Assembly (NCBI RefSeq): GCF_921293095.1
Contig: NC_060251.1
Span: 98,566,566 to 98,630,565 of the forward strand
DNA length: 64,000 nt
Reading direction: 5' to 3'
Origin: Ischnura elegans
Lineage: Eukaryota > Arthropoda > Insecta > Odonata > Coenagrionidae
Shown here one piece after another: positions 49,440 through 59,200 of this stretch (position 1 is its first letter; each line of letters opens with the position of its first letter). The notes under the pieces were generated by a model. It searched no databases, was not told the DNA's origin, and saw only the letters and a program-made list of their open reading frames with translations. The translations under genes and the position numbers were made by a program.

Positions 49440-49939
49440 AACTTTGAGAGGGTGACGAAAATGATTTGTGGAATTTTTTTCTGAGATGACCCAAAATTAC
49501 TCCGTCTCTTGTACTTTCGTTTTATAAACTAAATATTGATTATTCTATAGGAAAACTTACCTGTTATCATTACTAAACCCCTTTTCAGGTCCTAGTGGAT
49601 TTTAAAAAGATTTTTAGGGCAGAAGATTCACACTTAAATGCCATAATTTTTCGTCTAAATCAATGTTTTTCCTACTTGTGGTTGAGTGAATGTAGTGATT
49701 GTGTTGTGTAGCTTAAATGGTTCTCCGACTTTAGACTTTTACACATTCTAGTGAAAAATAGGTAAGATTTTTACTGATTTTTTCGTGGTTTTCAACAAAA
49801 AATTTCTTATTTTTTTGCACAGCTTCATTTCAAAGAAAAAGAGCCTCCTATATTGATAATTAGGACGGTAGGTACTTCCCAAATCCGCCAATACTTTCAG
49901 GTTTTTAAAGATATCAAATATCTATAATTCTATTCCAAT
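49440..49939. other. 3' flank of lectin 1
   Basis: AT-rich, probably the 3' untranslated region and flank. No AATAAA close by; TATAAA at about 49523 could serve. Confidence 0.35.
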
Positions 49940-50394
49940 CTGTTGTTACATCTCGCTTTTACATTTAGTTTTTTTAAGAACTCATATGAATACTTTATTG
50001 TTAGTTACTCATTGATCGAATTCAAAGGTTTCAGTTACATGTGAAAAATTAATTAATGGACAGAATATGCTTGATAATTTAATTTAAATATTTAAACATA
50101 CTTCATTAATCCTTTAAAAAGAACAGACATGAAGTCATTTCTTTTGTTCAATCAATGCATCACAATCATCGATAAATGAAAATAATCTCGTGACTTTGGC
50201 GTACAAATTCATGCATGACATCGTGATTAAAGCCATCAAGAGCCGATAAAAGACAAGCGAATGGTAACTGTGACATAAATTTACGCTTAATTACAATAGA
50301 GTCGAGGTCTATGCGGAGAATGCATGATGTTATTAATCAATTGAGATAAGTTGATGAGTGGGCTACCATCCGACTAATATATATACATCTAACT

Positions 50395-50730
50395 AAGCTA
50401 ACTCAGGAGTAACACAATATTGGGGTGCGAAAAATCCACAGAGAGTAAATCATTCGCCTTGAACAGGATTCGAACCGGATCCCCCGATTTCCGGTCGATG
50501 CTTTAGCCAGTTCAGCTACCGAGGCGTTATTCCTCGCTGTAGATATTTGTGGAAATGGGGGTATCCGGGTTCGAATCCTGAACAAGGCGAATGATATTTT
50601 CTCTGTGGATTTTCCGCACACTTTGTGCATTGCGGGTCACTCCCATAAAAGTTATCACCTTGGCTAATCCCGGCATAATCAAAACAATATTGGGGAACTT
50701 TCCATCTTCCTTTGACTTTTCGGCTACTAT
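50395..50730. mobile_element. Two tRNA-derived SINEs head to head
   Basis: 50527-50395 (-) has CGCCTCGGTAGCTGAACTGG and GATCCGGTTCGAATCCTG. About 50545-50730 (+) has TATCCGGGTTCGAATCCTGA and the same body (CAAGGCGAATGAT, CTCTGTGGATTTTYCGCAC). The copies meet at their tRNA-like heads. They lie only in array unit A. Confidence 0.75.
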
Positions 50731-51470
50731 TTCTCTTTTCCGCCTACCGTCATAAAAAAAATGTTGTCCACAAAATATTATCGGCACTGTGGACTTCACT
50801 CAACTAGTGACGCATAATTTGTCACAAGCGACTTAGGTACCTGTTGCAATAACTACGCCTTAATGACTCTCGGAGGTTGGTTTATTTGACTTACTTTTGG
50901 TAAGTACTCTAGGTTTTCCTACTTATTCCCTACCTAATTTTAGATGCATGCCTATCTATTACGATATATCGCATTAAATTTTTTTAAATTAATCTCGTGA
51001 ATACTTTAATCTCTATCTCTCAATGGAAAAATTGAAAAAGTTGCGCTCGAAAAAGTTCTAAAATTCAGATAATAGACAGAATTTATTTTATTGCTTAATT
51101 TAATGTATTTTTATATACTACGGCTATCCTTTGTCAAAAAAAGGGTATGCAATAATATCGGCTGTTAACTCAGCATATTAGACAGCATTACCCTGTGGAA
51201 CTCTTCTCATTGCGTGGTGGCTAAATTCGTTGTATTCCACACTCTGAGTTTTCCATCTGGATTAAAAAACGCGGATTCGTCCTCTCTGAAGTGTTCCATT
51301 CCTGATGTTGGTTTTTTGTTTCTGGTGTCACCTTTATTTACATTTTATTTAAAATTTATGTTCGAATTTTGATGGCACACAAACAAAAGTAATGGACGCT
51401 TATAAAATAGAAGAGAGTGTTTGTCGAGGGAAGAGTGGACAATGCTCGCGTAGGCATATTTACATATTAC

Positions 51471-51656
51471 TGTTACGGGTTTACTCTGAAATAAGCTGTC
51501 GACACTTGAAAATTATAACAGCACTTTATTTAAAACACTTAAACGAACGACATCTTATAAGAACTTAACTTAAATGAAACGAATCAACACGAATTATGTC
51601 CATATAAACAACAGCCCGTCACCCAGCGACGCCCAGATCACACACGGGCCGCAACA
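51471..51656 (-). mobile_element. Solo LTR (LTR retrotransposon fossil)
   Basis: A 186-bp unit that on the - strand begins TGTTGCGGCCC and ends CCCGTAACA, carries an AATAAA signal, and is flanked by a 4-bp duplication TTAC (51467-51470, 51657-51660). No internal retroelement region adjoins, so it is a single LTR left after recombination. The Gypsy or BEL group is possible; old enough to be alone but with both ends clear. Confidence 0.7.
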
Positions 51657-52342
51657 TTACTATTATTAGCATTAGCAGAATTTAGGTACCAATCTGTTGC
51701 GACTTGTCGCTTTAACATTTAATTTTGTATCGACTCTATGCACGTGCCTATCTCAGCTTTAATCTCTCCACAGCAAAATTCAAAACGGTTTTGTGTGACG
51801 GATGAAAGATTAGACATTATTTGTTTCATGATCCCATTTTTATATTTTAACGTCCTGAATATGCCATTTGGAAAGAAACAGGTACTCAGTCATTTCTTCT
51901 GTTCAATGTATCACAATAAATGAAAAAAATCTCTTTGCTTTGGCAAACAAAGCTATGCATCACATCTTAATGAGATGTGTTCAGAGTATATAGGATACAA
52001 GTTCATGAGAATTGAGGCAAAAATAAAAAATTTATTTCAGCTCAGACATTTTATACTGGTAGGGTTTCCTTTCATCCGATACTTTTGCCCCAGTGAGGTT
52101 CATTAACTGACGGGAGACCATCCTACTTTCGGTTTTACCATCCCAGTAGATCTTAGGGAGTGGCCCTTGATATCTCTTCGACTTTTTGGCCACTTTTTCT
52201 CACTCATCCACCATCCGTTATGGAAAGTTTATGTCCATATAATATTATCGGCACTATATACTTAACTCAGGCAATGCTTCTCCTATGAGCGCGTTGGGTA
52301 TAGCACAAACCACTCACTCTCTCTTTCATAAATTCGCGCTCA

Positions 52343-52390
52343 TTAAACGCGAAGGTTTGGGTTGGTGTATCTGATGTACTTGGAGAGGTT
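52343..52390 (-). pseudogene. Relic of the last lectin 2 exon in array unit B
   Basis: On the - strand it reads SKYIRYTNPNLRV followed by a stop, nearly identical to the end of lectin 2 (LKYVRYTNPNLRV). Further upstream similarity is lost, so only the tail of the exon was duplicated or kept. No expression expected. Confidence 0.75.
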
Positions 52391-52804
52391 CCTGAATATT
52401 TTCTACCTACACTTTAATAACAAACTGCCGCGACTTGTCGCACTGACATCTAGGTTTTAAGAACTCACGTGAATACTTAAGTATTAACTTCCCTTTAATA
52501 CTTTAATATTAAATTCCATTTAATTAACATTAGTTTAAATTTCTTCTTTGGTGTGGTTTACAAATTAATACGCCGAGTATATTTTATTCTTTTATTTGAC
52601 ATATATTTTAAGATTCATCTTACATCCTTTTAAAAAAAATTGGCATACAATCATTTCTTCTGTTCAATACATTACAATTGTCAAGGAGTGAAAAGGAAAA
52701 CATTTCCTTGCATATGGCACTCTAAGCCATGCTCGACATCGTTGAGAGATGTTCACAGAATCGATGGAAGATAAACAAATGAGCGCTGAGACATAAATTA
52801 CAAT

Positions 52805-52810
52805 TTTATT
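52805..52810 (-). terminator. Candidate polyadenylation signal of lectin 2
   Basis: AATAAA on the - strand about 265 nt after the stop codon. The matching place in array unit B also has an AATAAA (near 52033), so the signal was duplicated with the array. Confidence 0.45.
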
Positions 52811-53074
52811 TCAATCAACTCATTTTCTGTTGGTGTTCATTTGGTCCGATGTTTCCGACCCATTGAAGATAGACATAAAATCAATTGATGGACTGCTACT
52901 CGAATCGCTTCGACTTCTTGGCCACTCTTTCTCACTCATCCACAATGAAAAAGTCATGTCCACAATATACTATCGGCACTACTATACACTTTACTCCGGC
53001 AGTGCTTCTTCTTTGAGCGCGTCATACATGGCACGGACCACTCACTTTTTTTTCTTTCACAAAATTCGCGTTGA

Positions 53075-53276
53075 TTAAACGCGCAGGTTTGGGTTGGTGT
53101 ATCTGACGTATTTGAGCAGTGCTTCGCTCTCCTCACACACGAAGGGCTTCCTGTGGTGGCAGGCGACGTCGTGCCAGTTGATTCCATCGTTGTAGAAGTT
53201 GTTCAAGATGGCGAGGCAGTTCTCGGTGGCTCCGCCCTGCTTCTCCTCACGGTTGTCCGGCTGGGGCAAGTTGATT
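53075..53276 (-). CDS. Lectin 2 last coding exon
   Basis: Codes [29 protein letters not shown] and WHDVACHHRKPFVCEES to the end NPNLRV. Acceptor CTCCACAG. This exon's tail was copied into the downstream array. Confidence 0.93.
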
Positions 53277-56200
53277 CTGTGGAGTTAAGAAGGAAAAATG
53301 CATATCAAAGCTTGATATAAAAAATTAAGCCCGGTTTGAAACTTGATATCAATGTAATATCATCTGAGTGAGAGCACAGAAACTGTTACGTAATTGAAGA
53401 ACAAGTCTACGCGTGTATTTTTTGAATTTTGAATTGAACTTGCACGTGATTATGCAACTGATTACTATTACTATGATTATCCAGCACTCACGCCTCAAAA
53501 AACGCAACTGATATAGTTACATCACCGATTCAAGTTGATATGTGGTTCTTTTACATCAGCACATAAGGGCGTGCTCGAAAAAGCCAGCAATTAAGTTAGC
53601 TTGAAAACGAGTTCAACGGATGACGTGCGGCAACGTCTCATATGACAATTTACGCATAACTTCCATCGGAAGAGACCTCCAGCGGTCGTCGCTGCGCTAA
53701 TATACTATGGGTAACTATGAGATAGGGTCTTGGGGCGGGTGACGTCCCTACTTTGGTTACCAACAAACCTCGAGCGCCTCAATTGTGACGTGTCAATGAG
53801 TCACGTGTCTTGCATACAATTGAACTACTACTGACAAGGTAAGCTATTGCTGTGCATTAAAGTACCACGAAAAATCGCTCAGGGGAAGCTCAGTAACTTA
53901 AAATCGATTGATTAAATAATATGTTCGTGCATATTGTGTTTCATTTTGACATGCTCCTAATTTTTCCTGCCGTGCTCCTTGATGTGTAAATTTCCCTCGT
54001 CACGTGATGGGTTCGCGGGTTTATTAATGAGGGTGCCAGCTACCCGCCCTCTAATGCGAGACTTGACTACGTTCTGGGTTGGTACTATTGGAAATTTGTT
54101 GCTCATTTGTTTTCAACTCGGAAAAATGCTTGGCAAATCTGTTCAGGAATAGATGTTTTTTTACTCTGAGAAATAGCTTACCCCCCGCTGCGGCTCCAGT
54201 CGTTGAAGGCGGGGTCCAGCTTCTTAAGTTCGGCTGTCCAGAACCATCCGTTGACGCGTCTCGGCTGAAGATCAGGGCGGTCGCAGCCCTTGAAGTCGCA
54301 GACTCTTCCGCTCGTCCAGATGTACCTCTGCTTACCTATGGAAATCATTTGGGGATGAGATTAATTACGATAAATATGACAAAACAGCTTCTTGTCTGTA
54401 AATAATTTGATATAATACCACTTATTTACTTCACGTCCAACTCATAGGAAGATAAGTGAACTTCTAATTAAAATTATTGTATCATAATATACATTTAAGG
54501 TGAAATTATTATTTGGATTAGCTAGGATTCGAACCCGGATCTCTCAATTAGCCATGGTAAAAGATAGCTTAGTTGAGTAACAGGTTGAGCCATACCTGTC
54601 CTGCAATCTGGAGTGCTGGAATCGAAGTCCGATTGAGCTTAAAGATTTTTTTTTGGGTTGGCGATTGGGATTGGCAAAGGTTGGCAATTTTCACCTATAA
54701 TTTAAATTTGCTCTCATGCGCGTGACAGCTAACAAAGCTACATGTTATATGCAGTGATTTGATACTGTAATATATTATCAACCACTTCATTGCAGCTATT
54801 TTGTGTCCTTTTTTAATGTTTTAATGTTGATCGGGAAAAATTTTCTTTACTTCAAAATATTTCCGACATTTCAGTGAATTTATTACGCTCATTCAGAGCT
54901 TACAGTGTTTTTATATGTTTCTTACTCTATGTTTACTCATTGTTATTACTTCATAAAATCTTCTGTCATCTCAAATGACTTGCAATGGAAAATCATATAA
55001 AAATTTTTAATTATAATTTAATTCCATTGCATAAAATAATTAAAAAATTTTATTTAGGCGCTTTATTATAAATAAATATGTTCTATCAAAGAATAACACC
55101 TATGGATGAGATACATCTAGCTGGAACTGTCTTTCGATCAGCGCATGTGGAGTTAAAATGCCCACTTGTATTGGTTTCTTAAATGTAACTATTATTCGCA
55201 TGAGCTCTGGAGTAGATTCCAAGTAAAATTGCTTTTTTGAAAATGTATCGATCAAAAGCAAAAATGACTAAGTTTGTAATCGTTAAAAAGGTCGTACCCA
55301 GGATCAAAACTAGGGGGGGCAAGCCATGGTGGTTTCCACTGTACATTTTTTATCACTTTTTTAACTTTTTTTTACAACCATTTTAGCACGGGAAAGGTAA
55401 AATGAACCAACATTTTTAGAAAATTATAACAGCGCTTTCTTAGTTTTTAAAATAACTTGCTTGAGAAAAATTATTTTTATTTTAGTTACATGCCTTGCAC
55501 AAATTGCATTTTTCGTGGGTTTTAAGAAAATTTTTTCAAAACTTTCGTTTCAATGCAGTCTTGATATTTCTTAAAGAATTTTGCGATATTTGTTGCCTCC
55601 CTCCTTCCCCCGCAGGATAGGCAACAGTAATTCGATTAATTGTACCTTTTTAAATCGCATCACTGATCTATTAGAATGCATGGGAAATCACGAGAATTCG
55701 AATATTTTTTTCTCATTTCATACATTTGGGATGAGATTACGATGCAGAAGACATACCCTATTGGGTTCAAAGCAACAATTTTTTGATAAATCCTTATGCC
55801 ATATTCCTAATACCAAGGTTATACGTTTTTCAAGTAAAGAAGCAAGTATGTGAGACAAGATATAAAAGGAGGTAGGCAAAAAATTTGCATGAGATATAAG
55901 TTTCACCAAACTCGTATGGAGAGTCACAACAATCGACTTGCCCAGGCCGAAAATGGGTTTCTGCACTCGGACCACGGCAAAACAAACAGGATATCGATGG
56001 CTGAGTTCTAACAACACGCATCTCAAAAATAGTAACTTTTCAGGAGAGCAAAAAAAACAATTAATTTTTTAGTTGCATATAATTTCAATTGAAATTAAAA
56101 GCCAAAAATACATAAAAATGAAAAAGAAGCATGCATTTGGAAACAAAGAGTTGTTATTTGCTTGAATTTTATTTTATATTTACAGTATTAGCAGTACTGA

Positions 56201-59200
56201 CTCAGACCGGCCAAAATTTGAGATACGTGTTGTTAGAACTTAGCCATCGATATATTCATAAGTTGGGATTCATCAGTTGGGATAAGGATATCGACCTCAT
56301 TTTTACTTGATTTACTTGCGTGCTAAACAGAAGAGAGAAGGCTTAAATAGCAAGGAATCTATAACCAATTCTACGGATTCAATACATTCCATATATTCTT
56401 CAAAACTACCGCACTAATTTTTATTGTAGCATTTTTTAACGGGGAAAATATTCTTTAAATTTAATATTCAAAAATACGTTTCGTAAAAGTGGGAGTTGGA
56501 GTATTTTAGAAGCGTAATACACCTTCCCATGGCCTTGTTTCAGTAAAAGTGTATAAATCATGACACAGTCTCATTTCTAAGGGCTTACATCTATAGAGGA
56601 AGTTCACGAGTTAAAAAATGGAATAATTGCGATATATATTGCATTAAATGGAAACTAAGCGGTAACATTTGCTTATTTTTTTCTGCCATACGTTTTTTCG
56701 CAATTTTCCTGATAAAGAAAGAATTTAATTTCATCTAGTTCTTTCATAAGTGTTCATGCTCCTCAGTAATGCACTCCCATGGTTTTTCTAACACAGGAAT
56801 CACCATTTAATGCAGTCGCTTTGGAAGTCCAGTGGATTCTCTTACCTTCCAAGATCCTTGTCTTGATATAGTCGTTCTCTGCCCTGGTTTCCGGCGACAC
56901 CAAGTCCATGCACCTCATTCTGCACCAGTTCCTTCCGCCGAGCCAATCCTCTTCTACGTTGGCGGTGGCCGGGTCCTTCCATGAGAAGTAATATCCCTTT
57001 CCGTTGAATGTCTCGTGGATCTTCCCTGCGATTCGAGGGAGAATTTTCATTAGTTCACCGATTTTTTAAAAATATCTATTGTAAATTGAGGTTATGAAAC
57101 AAATAAACCCATCATTTTCCGCCTGATTCCGCATTTTTTTAAATCTCACGCTTACTTCTCGAGGTATTCGCGGCGAAATATCAACGACCTTGTTCATTTC
57201 AGAGATAAATTGATGACATCACTGACTTTGTACTGCTCTTCAGCTTCGCGCATCCATCTCATTAATATAAATAGAATGAACTACAAGTATGAAAGCTTTT
57301 TAAAACGATAAATGTAAAAAGTCAAAGGCTAGTAAGCGAGATATGTTTCGATATGTGAATGAAAATGGCGCTGCGATTTGCTCAACTACCTGCATATAGT
57401 ATTTAATTAAAATTATTAGGTTTGAATTATTCACATGCTTTGTAATATCAGTTTTTTAAAATCTCGATGAATGTCGTGTATGACAGGCATAAATGTTTTA
57501 ATTAACTGATGTAAAAATCATCTGTTTTGTATCGTGGAGTAGCGAACCCACTTCCCCAACCGGTAGAATAACTTCAGAATGATAATTTCGAAATGTGACA
57601 TGATTACGTGGGCGTTCACAGGTGTGTTGTGAGGGAAACCTTCCTCTGGCTGTTCAGGGGCATGCGAGGCTTCGTCCTCTTATCATCGGAGAGGAAGGGA
57701 TTAACATTTTCCCTCTCGGTGTTACGAGACGCCTTGTCTATCACCGCCCTGTGTCGATTCTGTTTATCGATTCTCGTCCAGCTCTTGCGTAATGGGCTAG
57801 AATTCTCATCTTGTCACATAAATGGGAGAATTCCACAAGCGAACTCGAATTATATGGATTGTTAAATTTCCATAATATTTCCTGGCGCGTTTTTGAACAC
57901 TTTTAATGAAAAATCAAGAGGAAATATCACTCCGTGCCGATTGTTCGTATTTTATCGTCACTTCTTTATGCGCTTTCTTCTGTTGTCGTGATTCAGAGTA
58001 GCAAATAATTCGTTAAAAATTCGGATTTGCAAAAACATTTGTCATCTAGTGACATGTTACCCTCAGCTGGGAAGGAAAAGTGGGGCTGTTTTTCTACTCA
58101 TTCCATCCATTTAGAATCTCAGAAGATGTCTAGGGATATCGACCTCATTTTTCCTTGATTTACTTACATGCTAAACAGAAGAGTGTAGGCTTTATTAGCA
58201 AGGAATCTATAACCAATTCTATGAATTCAATACATTCCATATATTCTTCAAAACTACCCAACTAATTTTTATTGTAGCATTTTTTAACTGGAAAATTTTT
58301 CTGTAAACTTAATGTTCAAAAATACTTTTTGTAAAAGTGGGAGTTGGAGTATTTTGGAAGCGTCATTCACCTTTCCATGGCCATGCTTCAGTAAAACTGT
58401 ATAAATTATGGCACCAAGTCTCATTTCCAAGGGCCTACATCGATTGGAAAAAGTTCTCGAGTTAAAAAAATTGGAATAATTGCGATATCTATTGCATTAA
58501 ATGGAAACTAAGCGGTGTGATTTTCTTTTTTTTTCTGCCATATGTTTTTTTCGCAACGCTGTTTACCTGAGAGAGAAGCAATTTAATTTTATCTACCCAT
58601 TTAATAGTGTTCATACCTTTTAGTAATGCAATCCCAGGTTTTTTTCCTAATTTCTAGCCTAGTACAACTATTTATAGGTTAATGAAAATAAGTTTCCATG
58701 ACATGGTATGGATAAAAATTTTCGCACGCTTCCACAACCTTGAGCGCTAATGTCCCTCGCGGTGTTGCTGCAGGTGTTAAAAGTCACCTTGCTCGCGCTC
58801 GTGATGTTTTCCCAAAGTAAAACAGACTTTCTCTTTACGAATAGATCCGGATACAACCGATTTGTCACGTTAACGTATCCTTGAATGCCAGATTTTCCAT
58901 AATGCTATTTTTCTTGCTTTTCCTTTTTTTGGATAGATGATAACTTCCACATTGATTAGATGTTCATTGATGTTACATACCATTAATATGACTCCCATAG
59001 AAATCTCGTCCCTCGCGATTTTATCCTGTTTCTATGCCTTAATAGTCTTATAAATAAGCCTTAAAGCCTTAATAAATATATTACTAGTCATCACTTAATA
59101 GTCACAAAACACCTCACGAGGTGTGAAAATTCTCGATAAATCATCTTGGTTAATAACTTGCAGAGAAAAATATCACCATCTAGCTGATTTTAAATTTATT

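Larger units (their letters stand above)
49940..53130 (-). repeat. Tandem array derived from the 3' end of lectin 2
   Basis: Units of about 731 bp: A 49940-50945 (enlarged by two SINEs), a partial unit 50946-51130, B about 51690-52400, and C about 52420-53130, which contains the real end of lectin 2. Shared marks in order: GCGACTTGTCGC, AAGAACTCACGTGAATACT, CATTTCTTCTGTTCAAT, CTCACTCATCCAC, ATTATCGGCACT, and TTAAACGCG followed by GTTTGGGTTGGTGTATCTGA. Unit B keeps a relic of the last exon (52343-52390). Confidence 0.75.
56286..58650. repeat. Direct duplication of about 510 bp in lectin 2 introns
   Basis: 56286-56790 and 58134-58650 are closely similar throughout: GGATATCGACCTCATTTTT, CAAGGAATCTATAACCAATT, CATATATTCTTCAAAACTAC, AAAAGTGGGAGTTGGAGTAT, TTGCATTAAATGGAAACTAA and GTAATGCAMTCCCA. 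The first copy ends about 55 bp from the splice donor of the exon at 57025-56846; the second has no such exon after it. Confidence 0.85.

Noticed and set aside
49231-49494. Antisense open frame over the last lectin 1 exon
   Set aside because: Shadow frame; the + strand reading has the QPD and WHD motifs.
57608-57865. A lectin-intron open frame of 85 codons
   Set aside because: No motif, no matching splice sites in frame with the lectin, ordinary composition.
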